A stretch of 64,000 nt of DNA from Fusibacter ferrireducens (GTDB lineage Bacteria; Bacillota; Clostridia; Peptostreptococcales; Acidaminobacteraceae). Positions within the stretch are counted from its first letter, which is position 1, and every line of letters begins with the position of its first letter. The stretch lies in NCBI RefSeq assembly GCF_015352425.1, contig NZ_JADKNH010000017.1:1-64000 (forward strand). The letters run 5' to 3'. Shown piece by piece: positions 45,494-53,773 of this stretch. A model generated the notes under the pieces. It was not told the origin of the DNA and ran no database searches. It worked only from the letters and a program-made list of their open reading frames with translations. The position numbers were made by a program, and so were the translations under genes.

Positions 45494-46457
45494 ACCATTG
45501 ATTCAAGTAAAAGGTTTAAAAAAATATTTTAAAACGCCTCACGGAATGCTTCATGCTGTAGACAATATTGACTTTGAAATTAGTAAAGGGAGAACACTTG
45601 GTCTCGTTGGAGAATCTGGTTGCGGTAAATCGACAACAGGTCGTACGATTTTAAGACTTTTAGAGCCTACAGATGGCAATATATTTTTTGAAGGTGAAGA
45701 TTTAGCGAGTTTTAACAAATCTCAAATGGAAGAGAAAAGAAAGGATTTGCAGATTATTTTTCAAGACCCTTTTTCTTCTTTAAATCCTAGAAAGACAATT
45801 AGTCAAACGATAATGGAACCGATGATCATTCACAAATTATATAAAACAAAAGCTGAAATGATGGAAAAAGTTCTTGAGATAATGGAAATCGTTGGCTTAG
45901 CAGAACGTTTGGTGAATACGTATCCTCATGAACTGGACGGCGGTAGAAGACAGCGTATAGGTGTCGCTAGGGCGCTTTCATTAAATCCAAAGTTTATCGT
46001 CTGTGATGAACCTGTTTCAGCGCTTGATGTTTCGATTCAGGCGCAGATACTCAATTTGATGAAAGACCTCCAAAAGGAACTTGGGCTGACCTATCTCTTC
46101 ATAACACACGATTTATCTGTAGTAAATCACTTTTCTGATGAAATCGCTGTTATGTATTTGGGAAAAATCGTTGAAAAAGCTACCTCAGAGGAGTTGTTTA
46201 ACAATCCTTGTCACCCATATACGATTGCTCTATTATCAGCTATACCTGTTCCAGATATACACTATAAATCTAATCGGATCATTTTAAAGGGAGAGATTAC
46301 ATCTCCAATCGAACCTAAAAAAGTTTGTAGATTCGCGAATAGATGTGAATACGCAACGGAGAGATGTCATTCAGAGGAACCTGAATTGATTGAAATCTCT
46401 GAAGGTCACCAAGTGGCGTGCTGGATGGATGTCGTTGAAAAAAATGCAAAAAAATGA
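45486..46457 (+). CDS. Oligopeptide ABC transporter ATPase (OppF/DppF type)
   Basis: A 323-residue ATPase starting at GTG 45486, with GGGAGGGC about ten bases upstream. Walker A is GESGCGKST, Walker B is PKFIVCDEPVSALD and the switch His lies in FITHDLSVV; the C-terminal CRFANRCEYATERC cluster matches OppF proteins. The ABC signature is LDGGRRQRIG where LSGGQRQRIG is normal, so both the conserved Ser and the Gln are changed. The Ser contacts the ATP gamma-phosphate of the partner subunit, so this site may be weaker; a two-site asymmetry is known in other ABC transporters. Closing gene of the operon. Confidence 0.93.
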   Translation: MDKPLIQVKGLKKYFKTPHGMLHAVDNIDFEISKGRTLGLVGESGCGKSTTGRTILRLLEPTDGNIFFEGEDLASFNKSQMEEKRKDLQIIFQDPFSSLNPRKTISQTIMEPMIIHKLYKTKAEMMEKVLEIMEIVGLAERLVNTYPHELDGGRRQRIGVARALSLNPKFIVCDEPVSALDVSIQAQILNLMKDLQKELGLTYLFITHDLSVVNHFSDEIAVMYLGKIVEKATSEELFNNPCHPYTIALLSAIPVPDIHYKSNRIILKGEITSPIEPKKVCRFANRCEYATERCHSEEPELIEISEGHQVACWMDVVEKNAKK

Positions 46458-46492
46458 ATTTTAAAAGCATAAGGTATGATTTATCAATTTAA

Positions 46493-46524
46493 ACTATGGG
46501 AGCTGAATTTTCTGCTCCCATAGT
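46493..46524 (+). terminator. Hairpin after the transporter operon
   Basis: Perfect 11-base arms ACTATGGGAGC (46493-46503) and GCTCCCATAGT (46514-46524). The T-run is poor, but the position after oppF-like fits termination. Confidence 0.6.
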
Positions 46525-46563
46525 AGATCTCAATTCATAAGATAAAAAGAGTGAGGTTGACAA

Positions 46564-47484
46564 ATGGATCGAAATGATGAATTTAACAAAGGTTATATAT
46601 TAGTAATGCTTGCAGGCATCTGTTGGGGTTCAACTGGAATAATTGTGAAAGGCATTATAACTCTGGGTGTCGGTGTAGAAAATATAGCCTTTATCAGGAT
46701 GTTCTTTGGTTTTCTATCTTTAATGATCTATTTGGGATTCAAGAATAAAAAATTACTAAGAATTGATAAAAGAGGTCTTTTGATTACTGCAATTATGGGG
46801 TTGACCACTCAAACTGTATTCAATTATGTTTTTTTTAATTCGATAAGATTGATTGGTGTGGCATCTGCGACAGTCTTATTATATTTAGCTCCTGTATTTT
46901 TACTAATTTGGTCTATTTTGTTTTTTAATGAAAAGATGAGCCGTATAAAAATATTAGGAGTAATTTTATGTGTCATAAGTAGCTATTTGGCAATAACAGG
47001 TGGTATTGTAGATTTTGAAAAATTATCCATTACAGGTGTCTTATTGGGGATAGCCTCAGGACTTTCATATTCACTTGTAAGTGTGTTCAGTAAACTTGCT
47101 TTGAAGAAATATAGGCCAGAAACCATTGTTTTATATGCGTTTATGTTTGGCTTCATATTCACTTTACCAATGATACAAATAAATGATTTGGTAAATCAAT
47201 TTAAAAACCCTGATTTTTTACTATTAGCTTTTGGCCTGGGAACGATATCATCTTCAATTCCCTATGTTCTATATTTCGGCGGCATTTCAACGGGCATTGA
47301 TTTGTCAAAAGCTGGTGTTTTGAGTATGATGGAACTTATCGTGTCCATCTGCTTATCCGTGGCTTTACTAAGGGAGTACATGTCTTTTACAAAAGCTGCG
47401 GGTGTGATATTAATAATTGTTTCAATCGGAATAATAAGAAATTCAGATTATTTTGAACGAAAATTCAAGCGATGTAAAGCATAG
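46564..47484 (+). CDS. EamA/DMT-superfamily permease
   Basis: A 306-residue protein with ten predicted helices in two EamA repeats: MLAGICWGSTGIIVKGI opens the first and GIASGLSYSLVSVFSKLALKKY opens the second. This family exports or imports amino acids and related metabolites; the solute is not readable from sequence. A GTGAGG ribosome site precedes the ATG. It sits after the peptide transporter's hairpin with no other partner gene. Confidence 0.88.
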   Translation: MDRNDEFNKGYILVMLAGICWGSTGIIVKGIITLGVGVENIAFIRMFFGFLSLMIYLGFKNKKLLRIDKRGLLITAIMGLTTQTVFNYVFFNSIRLIGVASATVLLYLAPVFLLIWSILFFNEKMSRIKILGVILCVISSYLAITGGIVDFEKLSITGVLLGIASGLSYSLVSVFSKLALKKYRPETIVLYAFMFGFIFTLPMIQINDLVNQFKNPDFLLLAFGLGTISSSIPYVLYFGGISTGIDLSKAGVLSMMELIVSICLSVALLREYMSFTKAAGVILIIVSIGIIRNSDYFERKFKRCKA

Positions 47485-47510
47485 GGTTTATTAAAGGGCT
47501 CTAGAGATTA

Positions 47511-47539
47511 TTGACGTATGTTTATTATAGGGTTAGTAT
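47511..47539 (+). promoter_or_regulatory. Promoter of the rubrerythrin gene
   Basis: TTGACG (47511-47516), 17-base spacer, TAGTAT (47534-47539), about 50 bases before the start codon. Confidence 0.6.
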
Positions 47540-47587
47540 ATGATTAGAAGTTAAAACGATGAAGAATACAAATGAGGAGGATAAAAA

Positions 47588-48082
47588 ATGAGTGAAAACA
47601 AAACACTAGATAACTTGATGGAGGCTTTTGCCGGAGAATCTCAGGCAAATAGAAAGTATTTGGCATATGCTAAAAAAGCTGAAAAAGATGGAAAAATGAA
47701 TGCAGCTAAACTGTTTAAGGCTGCATCAGATGCTGAAACGATCCATGCTCTGAAACATTTTGAAGTTGCAGGAAAAATTGGTTCAACTGTGGATAATCTT
47801 AAGGATGGCATCGCTGGTGAAACCCATGAGTATAAGGAAATGTATCCTGAATTTGTAAAGGAAGCTGAAGCGGTAGGAAATAAAGCTGCTCTTATGACTT
47901 TTACCTTTGCGATGAAAGCGGAAGAAGTGCATGCGAGACTCTATAAGGAAGCATTAGAAAATATTGATCAGGAAGAAGAAGTGTTTTATTATTTATGCCC
48001 TATATGCGGTAATATAGAAAAAATGCTTCCTGATAAATGTAGCATTTGTGGGGCCTCTGGAGATAAATTTATCAAATATTAA
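47588..48082 (+). CDS. rbr: Rubrerythrin
   Basis: A 164-residue rubrerythrin, the NADH-dependent peroxide-reducing protein of anaerobes. The ferritin-like four-helix domain shows diiron ligands EAFAGESQANRKY, SDAETIHALKH, GETHEYKEMYPEF and KAEEVHARLY; the C-terminal rubredoxin domain has CPICG and CSICG for the single iron. Length is on the short side (many are about 190) because of trimmed loops. GAGGAGG sits close to the ATG. It has its own promoter and terminator, typical of an oxidative-stress gene. Confidence 0.95.
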   Translation: MSENKTLDNLMEAFAGESQANRKYLAYAKKAEKDGKMNAAKLFKAASDAETIHALKHFEVAGKIGSTVDNLKDGIAGETHEYKEMYPEFVKEAEAVGNKAALMTFTFAMKAEEVHARLYKEALENIDQEEEVFYYLCPICGNIEKMLPDKCSICGASGDKFIKY

Positions 48083-48131
48083 AATTTCAATAAATCGTTA
48101 GTGTTTAAAAGTTGAGACCATATAAAATGTG

Positions 48132-48176
48132 ACAAGGTACGGTGCGTTCATTCGTAAAATGCCTTGTTCATTTTTT
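48132..48176 (+). terminator. Terminator after rubrerythrin
   Basis: ACAAGG (48132-48137) pairs with CCTTGT (48162-48167) with internal pairing of the loop, followed by a T-run. Confidence 0.6.
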
Positions 48177-48256
48177 ATAATACTTAATTATTTAACATCA
48201 TTTATTTAAACGGTCAACTTGGCAAGGGATGATTTTTTATGAAAGGGAGTAATAGC

Positions 48257-49033
48257 ATGAATTATACAAGTGTTATTGTCAGTAAAAATGAAAAAATCGG
48301 CATGATTACACTAAATAGACCTGAATTTAATAATACATTCAATGTGCCGCTTGCAATAGAATTGAATAATGCGCTTTTGGAATTTGAAAATGATGAGCGT
48401 GTAAATGTCATTATTATCAATGCCAGTGGAAAAAATTTCTGTACGGGGATAGATATAAATGATTTAGAAGGCAAAAGCAATATCGAGTATTTAGAATGGG
48501 TAGGTTTAATGGAAAAAATGAATACAACGATTGCAAGTATGGGCAAACCGGTTATTGCTTCTGTGCAGAAAATAGCGGTTGCAAATGGTATTGGACTTGT
48601 TGCAGCATGTGACTTAGCTATTGCAGCAGACAATGCTAAATTTGGAGCCACAGCCATCAATGTAGGTCTATTTTGTATGGGCCCAGCAGTGCCTTTGTTA
48701 AAAAGCTTGGGTAGAAAAAAGACCTTAGAATTAATCATGATGGGGGAACTGATTGATGCCTTTGAAGCTCAGAGGATTGGTCTCATCAATAAAGTGGTTC
48801 CTGCCGAAAATTTAGAAGAAGAAACGCTAAACTATGCGAGAAAATTGGCAAATAAAAGTCCCTTAGCGCTTCAGCTTGGGAAAAAATCATTTTATAAAAT
48901 GGAGGATCTTGATTTTAAAAAGGCATTGGATTTAACCAACAATCATTTTGCGACACTGTGCACAACTGAAGATGCGCACGAAGGCGTAGATGCTTTTTTA
49001 AATAAAAGAGAGCCCGTATGGAAGAATCGGTAA
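48257..49033 (+). CDS. Enoyl-CoA hydratase/isomerase (crotonase) family protein, ECHDC3-like
   Basis: A 258-residue crotonase-fold protein. GKNFCTGIDINDLEG provides one oxyanion-hole strand, KPVIASVQKIAVANGIGLVAACDLAIAADNAKFG the other. Where hydratases have FGxPE with catalytic Glu, this protein has FGATAINVGLFCMGP, so that Glu is missing; the second Glu (KKTLELIM) is kept. The VGLFC stretch resembles the ECHDC3 subgroup. It may act as an isomerase, decarboxylase or hydrolase on a CoA thioester. The start is ATG 48257 behind AAAGGGAG; the ATG at 48239 precedes that site. It stands alone with no other beta-oxidation gene nearby. Confidence 0.86.
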   Translation: MNYTSVIVSKNEKIGMITLNRPEFNNTFNVPLAIELNNALLEFENDERVNVIIINASGKNFCTGIDINDLEGKSNIEYLEWVGLMEKMNTTIASMGKPVIASVQKIAVANGIGLVAACDLAIAADNAKFGATAINVGLFCMGPAVPLLKSLGRKKTLELIMMGELIDAFEAQRIGLINKVVPAENLEEETLNYARKLANKSPLALQLGKKSFYKMEDLDFKKALDLTNNHFATLCTTEDAHEGVDAFLNKREPVWKNR

Positions 49034-49131
49034 TCCAATTCTTTTTAATAAAATCAAAACCATTATGTTCTCCTCAGGATGATGAGTATAGCCTCCTTTA
49101 AAGAATTTAGAGAGACTCGTGGAAGGTTAAA

Positions 49132-49416
49132 CTATGCGTCAATATTTACTGACTCTATAAGGTGTTCAATTTCAAAATAATCAAAATCTATTTCTTCAAT
49201 AAAGTGTTGTGCTTTAAACCTTGTCTTATTGACTTGATTCATTTCCAATGTGTTATCTTGCAGCCACATTGGGTTTGCAATATCAAAGCGGTTACATAAA
49301 TCTTCTATGCCTTTGGATAGTTTTTTTTCAAAACTTAAATCTTCGTTATCTATCTCAAAAACATAACTTTTAACGGTGTTATTTTGCTTTACGATTTGTC
49401 CCCAAAGTCTAAATAT
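49132..49416 (-). CDS. Conserved clostridial small protein lacking a normal start codon
   Basis: On the minus strand a 94-codon frame reads FRLWGQIVKQNN, VKSYVFEIDNEDLSFEKKL, EDLCNRFDIANPMWLQ and ends FEIEHLIESVNIDA before TAG at 49134-49132. The pattern (M)xRLWGKI...SYVxE...LCxxFDIxxPxWL...F...EIE matches a family of small hypothetical proteins common in Clostridia that I recognise but cannot name by function. AAAAGGAG (49430-49423) lies six bases before an ATA codon (49416-49414) exactly where ATG is expected. Either the gene has a mutated or rare start (ATA, or ATT six bases upstream) or it is silenced. No internal stops. Confidence 0.6.
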   Translation of the reverse strand: MFRLWGQIVKQNNTVKSYVFEIDNEDLSFEKKLSKGIEDLCNRFDIANPMWLQDNTLEMNQVNKTRFKAQHFIEEIDFDYFEIEHLIESVNIDA

Positions 49417-49531
49417 ATCAATCTCCTTTTAATGTAATGCGTTTTTTATTGTGACCTTATCAGTTTAACAGGATATAAGGGATTTGTGTACTGAAAAATA
49501 AAAACTTGGAGGTCCAAAGTTTCTATTTCGT

Positions 49532-49627
49532 ATGGAGCTGTTGGGCGTATCGGCTATAACGAACGATGCCCTGATTCAAATCGATGCAGCCGTAGCAAAC
49601 GAAGAAGGAACACCACCAATTTTATAA
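49532..49627 (+). other. Short open frame, possible gene remnant
   Basis: ATG 49532 reads MELLGVSAITNDALIQIDAAVANEEGTPPIL to TAA (49625-49627). A TTGGAGG motif lies about 20 bases upstream. It looks like the C-terminal tail of a larger protein but cannot be assigned. The rest of 49417-49840 shows the hairpin at 49675-49710 and otherwise nothing distinct. Confidence 0.25.
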
Positions 49628-49674
49628 TTAAGCGTGTATATGTTAACATAAAATAATGTAATATCGATTATAGA

Positions 49675-49714
49675 AATAACTCACAATAGTCTAGATTTTT
49701 GTGGGTTATTTTTA
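49675..49714 (+). terminator. Intrinsic terminator-like hairpin
   Basis: AATAACTCACAA (49675-49686) pairs with TTGTGGGTTATT (49699-49710) with one G-U pair, then TTT. Confidence 0.65.
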
Positions 49715-49840
49715 ACGATATAATTTATAGAAGCAGTTTTTATAAAACATTAAAAGGGAACTTTTTATGCTTTTGTTTAGTCTAATACAATAAGGGCAGT
49801 ATTTGAAGTGAAGTAATATTAGACTTAAAGGAGGCAAGTT

Positions 49841-51340
49841 TTGAAATATAATGTAATCAAAATAGGGGCTATTGCAATACTCATGTTTGTTATGAGCAGT
49901 TGCGCTGTAAACACGCCTCAAAAAATCACAGAGGAGGTAGAGGTCAACACAACCTCGCAAGGAGACGCGAGCACTCAAGAAGAGGCAAGCACTCAAGAAG
50001 ACATTACTACTCAAGAGGTCATCACCACTCAAGGAGATGTCTCTACTCAAGGTGAGGAGATTGATCAAGAAGCGCCACAGGTTAAAAGTGAACGGATTCA
50101 AAATCTAGAGAATTTAATATTAAATGATGCTGACAGTGTTTTGGTGGCAGCCTATGTGAGAAATAACATCAAAGAAGCTTCACCAGAAGAAGCAGATCAA
50201 ATGATTGAAATATTGCTTCAGATGCAAACCGCACTCATTCAGAGAAGCCATGAGGGTATTCTATATGAACCGGCGTATATGGATGCTTTAAACATCACAA
50301 TGGGTGGTGTGTTGGCGCCCGATAAGATCAGTAAAATTGAAAATGAAAAGGTGCGTTCTTTTTATCAATCTGTAGCAGACAGTGATTTGACAATGGTTAG
50401 ATATGAAGAGACGCCTGTTTTGGAAACAGATTGGGTGAAGATAAAAGGGTATCAAGCCACTTTTACAGAGCCATTCCAAATGGTGGTCGATTTCCATGAT
50501 GATAAGAACCTATTCCGTGAAGAAAATGTTGAGGCTTTGGTGAACAGAATTTATGCAATGGAAGAAATGCTGTTAAAAGCACCAAACGGATTTGCTAAAG
50601 ATGAACTGACAGAGCTTTATAGTACCTATGTAAGCAGAATGCTCATAGGCCCTGAGGGCACTTATCTCTACAGGTTGGTAAATGCATCGGATTCTTACTA
50701 CAAAAAAATGACAGTTGCCATAGAAGGTCATGAGACAAGTGGTTTTGCAAAGATTGCCAAGGAAATGATGGCCGAAACCCTCAATACAGATAATCACCTC
50801 ATGGATATCGTAGGCGCTTATAGACTAAATAATCCGTATATTGAACACCGCTTTGAAAAGAATGTAGCCAGTGAAGGCGATATTCAAATTGTGACATTAA
50901 CTTATGAGGGCGTGGACGCATCCATAACGAAACGTGTAAATGAGCTCATTCAATCTGCAACAAAGGCACTTGTAGAATCGTCGGGCGCAACTTCTGACTA
51001 TCAAATCGATATGTATAAATCATATCAGTTTGGCGATTATGCGACGATTCAAATATACAATAACTATTTAACAGAGGATGGAGAATCTCATTATGATGAA
51101 AAGTCTGTAAATCTTGATCTAAAAAATGGTGTGCTTTTAACCTTAAATACCTTGTTAAATTCTGAGGCGGAGACCGTGCTAGATAAAATTAACACTGTAT
51201 CTGATTCGAATTTCACAAGAGTGCCTGATTTTTCGTTAACTGTGACGGGTTTACTGTTAACTGACTCTAAAGGAAGTTCACCCAATGCCAAGTATTCTGT
51301 GATCACGAAGGATCAACTCTTAAAAATAAGACTTAAATAA
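49841..51340 (+). CDS. Lipoprotein with hexapeptide repeats, function unknown
   Basis: A 499-residue lipoprotein starting at TTG 49841, five bases after AAAGGAGG. The signal peptide ends in the lipobox MSSC near residue 20. Residues 31-75 hold about six or seven tandem hexapeptides of the form (S/T)TQ(E/G)xx, the DNA repeating every 18 bases, likely a flexible surface tether. The middle is helical and rich in Met and Glu, without a known motif. The last 130 residues (IVTLTYEGVDASITKRVNELIQ ... KSVNLDLKNGVLLTLNTLL) resemble the DUF3298/DUF4163 fold found in RsiV and PdaC-like proteins, which bind cell-wall ligands. The role is not known. A terminator follows. Confidence 0.75.
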   Translation: MKYNVIKIGAIAILMFVMSSCAVNTPQKITEEVEVNTTSQGDASTQEEASTQEDITTQEVITTQGDVSTQGEEIDQEAPQVKSERIQNLENLILNDADSVLVAAYVRNNIKEASPEEADQMIEILLQMQTALIQRSHEGILYEPAYMDALNITMGGVLAPDKISKIENEKVRSFYQSVADSDLTMVRYEETPVLETDWVKIKGYQATFTEPFQMVVDFHDDKNLFREENVEALVNRIYAMEEMLLKAPNGFAKDELTELYSTYVSRMLIGPEGTYLYRLVNASDSYYKKMTVAIEGHETSGFAKIAKEMMAETLNTDNHLMDIVGAYRLNNPYIEHRFEKNVASEGDIQIVTLTYEGVDASITKRVNELIQSATKALVESSGATSDYQIDMYKSYQFGDYATIQIYNNYLTEDGESHYDEKSVNLDLKNGVLLTLNTLLNSEAETVLDKINTVSDSNFTRVPDFSLTVTGLLLTDSKGSSPNAKYSVITKDQLLKIRLK

Positions 51341-51364
51341 ACATATATCAAATGATATAACAAG

Positions 51365-51392
51365 AAAAGATGGCGCATTAGCCATCTTTTTT
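51365..51392. terminator. Terminator between convergent lipoprotein and XRE genes
   Basis: AAAAGATGGC (51365-51374) and GCCATCTTTT (51381-51390) form a perfect stem with T/A runs on both sides, usable in both directions. Confidence 0.85.
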
Positions 51393-51412
51393 ATAGAAGA
51401 AGTACTAGAAAT

Positions 51413-52396
51413 TTAGATGTCGCTCTTGTTTTTTAACAAGTTTACAAGGCCCATTAGTGCTGCAAACAATACGGCGGATACAGGCCAGACAATCCAAGTC
51501 GTTCCCCAATCCATGGTCCAGAAACTCCAAGCGAGATAAATAGCCACTATGATTGGCCAATAGACTGCACCGTATTTTTGATAGAGAGGCATTTCTTGTT
51601 TAGCGGAAATTGAATAGACACCTTCCTGAAGTATGCTTTGATAGGTATTGTATTTGGAAACGGTATCTATGATGATGGCAACACTTGCACCAATGAGCAA
51701 TATCATGACATCAAACATCAGGAGTACATTCATAGATGAAAAGTGATATATGCCAGATATTATAAGCAGTAAAACGCTTATGATGATCATAGAAATACTT
51801 ATGGAGAGTCTACGGCTACGAATCGGACGATAATGTTTTGATTTTTCTTGATAAATTTCTTTTATACCATATTCCAGTGTAAAATTTTGTTTTTCAAATA
51901 AATCATAGTCTTTGCGATTAATATCGGCTTTAAAAAAACCACTAATTGCAAATGAAACCATTATGAACATACTTGCTAAACCAACACTTACAGAAACCTC
52001 TGTGGAGATGCCCAGCTTGCCACCTTGTTTCATAGCTAATAAAAAGAATAGAGGGACACAAGCGTAAATACAAATCATGACGTTTTTGGCTATGATTCGA
52101 GTTTTTTTATTTCTCAATGCTTCATATCTTGTGACATCATCAATACTCATTTTTTTAAGCTTAAGTTTATTTTCTGGATCTATCGTAACATAGCTTTCTA
52201 CATCATCTTTTACTAAGGTATCTATAGATACACCAAAAATATCCGCTAATAATATAATTTTATTGAGCTCTGGTGTGCTTGTGCCACTCTCCCATTTTGA
52301 AACGGACTGTCTAGAAATGTTCAATTTATCTGCCAGTTCTTCTTGAGACCATCCCATTTCCTTTCTGTATTTCATTATTTTTGCTTCGAGAGTCAT
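51413..52396 (-). CDS. XRE-family regulator with membrane domain
   Basis: A 327-residue protein. Residues 1-65 are an XRE helix-turn-helix: YRKEMGWSQEELADKLNISRQSVSKWESGTSTPELNKI. A linker follows, then about six hydrophobic helices (for example VMICIYACVPLFFLLAM, VSVGLASMFIMVSFAISGF, ISMIIISVLLLIISGIYHF, WPIIVAIYLAWSFW). Such XRE-membrane proteins are common in Firmicutes; the membrane part probably senses envelope state. Targets unknown; the neighbouring lipoprotein gene is a candidate. It is monocistronic. Confidence 0.87.
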   Translation of the reverse strand: MTLEAKIMKYRKEMGWSQEELADKLNISRQSVSKWESGTSTPELNKIILLADIFGVSIDTLVKDDVESYVTIDPENKLKLKKMSIDDVTRYEALRNKKTRIIAKNVMICIYACVPLFFLLAMKQGGKLGISTEVSVSVGLASMFIMVSFAISGFFKADINRKDYDLFEKQNFTLEYGIKEIYQEKSKHYRPIRSRRLSISISMIIISVLLLIISGIYHFSSMNVLLMFDVMILLIGASVAIIIDTVSKYNTYQSILQEGVYSISAKQEMPLYQKYGAVYWPIIVAIYLAWSFWTMDWGTTWIVWPVSAVLFAALMGLVNLLKNKSDI

Positions 52397-52538
52397 AGTG
52401 TTTATCCTTTCGTTATTTGATGATAGAAGTATACCAATTATTGAGGTTTACCACTACCAACTAGGCATGGAAATTTGTCAACCAACAGTTGCATAGCTGT
52501 ATTATACCCAGTTGTAAGCAGAATATTAAAAAATAAAG

Positions 52539-52591
52539 AGAGATCACATGCCATTAAGCCAAGCGCTTTTAATGGTATGTGATCTCTTTTT
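52539..52591. terminator. Long hairpin downstream of panE
   Basis: Arms 52539-52557 and 52569-52587 pair over 19 bases with one G-U pair (AGAGATCACATG... against ...TGTGATCTCT), flanked by TTTTT on the plus strand and by T-rich sequence on the minus strand. It terminates the minus-strand panE gene. Confidence 0.82.
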
Positions 52592-52629
52592 ATTTAAGCC
52601 AATGGGCATCATATACACTTAAAATGGCC

Positions 52630-53535
52630 CTATTTCAAGTAAATTTGTTCTTTTACTTTGAGCATATGATACATGAGGTTGTTATACGGCGTTGGTACAT
52701 TGTAAGTTTTGCCAAGCTGTTTGATAACACCTGCAAACATATCCACTTCTGTAAGTCTTCCTGCATCAATATCTTGAAGCATGGAGGTCTTTGATTCAGG
52801 AACCAATGTATTTAAAATTTCTAACCAAGCATCGAAATCAGAATCGGTAATTTCCACACCTTTTTTAAGGGCAATCTGTCTGACTTCTTCCATAATCAAT
52901 CGCATGAGTTCGTGGCCATCAGGGGTATTTATAAAGTGATAATTTGCACCGAGAATGGCAGTAGGCTGATTGCCACAGACATTGATCATGAATTTCCACC
53001 ATAGTTTTTTATACATGTCCTTTGGACATTCGAAGGGCAGTGAAGCTTTTTTAAAAATATCAGCAATTGCTTGGATTCGATCCGATTTTTCTCCCGTTTT
53101 TTCACCGAATACAATTTTGCCCACAGAACCATAGTTTACATTAAATCCAGTTCTCTGAGCATCAATGCCAAGACACATGCTGTAGATCATTTTTTCCATG
53201 CCAAACACGGAGCCAATAATTTCTTCAGAGTCAATCCCATTTAACAGAGACATGATTACAGTGTGGTCTCCAACATGATTTTTAACGGCATCAATGGCAT
53301 CTCTTAAATCGTTATATTTGACAGCGATCATTACGAGATCGGCAGGGGGGACAGCCTCATTTTGATTGCAATAAGAAAAATTTTGAACCTCATCGTTTAT
53401 TTTAAATGGGCTTGATTGATAGCGTTTTAGTCGCTCTTCATCAAGTACGATGCTGAGCTCAACTTCAGGACATGCATTGAGCAGTGCTGCATAGGATGCG
53501 CCAATTGCTCCCAGTCCAACTAAGGTTATTTTCAT
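52630..53535 (-). CDS. panE: 2-dehydropantoate 2-reductase (ketopantoate reductase) family
   Basis: A 301-residue PanE/ApbA enzyme. The N-terminal Rossmann motif is VGLGAIGASYAALL; the C-terminal catalytic domain has KLWWKFMINVCGNQ with catalytic Lys and Asn, and SKTSMLQDIDAGRLTEVD with the substrate-binding Ser and Glu. It reduces ketopantoate with NADPH in pantothenate synthesis, though Firmicutes often carry several paralogs acting on other 2-oxoacids, and no other pan gene is nearby. AAGGAGG precedes the ATG on the minus strand. Confidence 0.88.
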   Translation of the reverse strand: MKITLVGLGAIGASYAALLNACPEVELSIVLDEERLKRYQSSPFKINDEVQNFSYCNQNEAVPPADLVMIAVKYNDLRDAIDAVKNHVGDHTVIMSLLNGIDSEEIIGSVFGMEKMIYSMCLGIDAQRTGFNVNYGSVGKIVFGEKTGEKSDRIQAIADIFKKASLPFECPKDMYKKLWWKFMINVCGNQPTAILGANYHFINTPDGHELMRLIMEEVRQIALKKGVEITDSDFDAWLEILNTLVPESKTSMLQDIDAGRLTEVDMFAGVIKQLGKTYNVPTPYNNLMYHMLKVKEQIYLK

Positions 53536-53773
53536 GTGGCCTCCTTTATGAGTTTTATTTGAGAATAATACGCCTCGTCTATTTCCATTTATTTTAACAT
53601 TTATATTAGAATCCTTCTATGAAAAATCAAAATTCACTGTTTTCAGGTTATCTTACATGTCGAATTGCCGATGAACGCGTAGGCCATTGAAACGCTCCAA
53701 CCGTTTAGATATAAGGAATTTGGGTATCTAAAATTAGGGATAATGTATAAAACTTAGCATTCAAGGAGGTCAT

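Noticed and set aside
49928-50070. CRISPR-like repetition in the lipoprotein gene
   Set aside because: The 18-base period has no spacers and is in frame, encoding hexapeptide repeats; no cas genes are nearby.
49712-50101. 129-residue minus-strand frame opposite the lipoprotein start
   Set aside because: Arises from the repetitive TTQ-coding tract read on the other strand.
49465-53730. Similar short segments GATATAAGGGATTTGTGTA (near 49470) and GATATAAGGAATTTGGGTA (near 53710) as a repeat family
   Set aside because: Too short and AT-rich to be distinguished from chance with only two occurrences.
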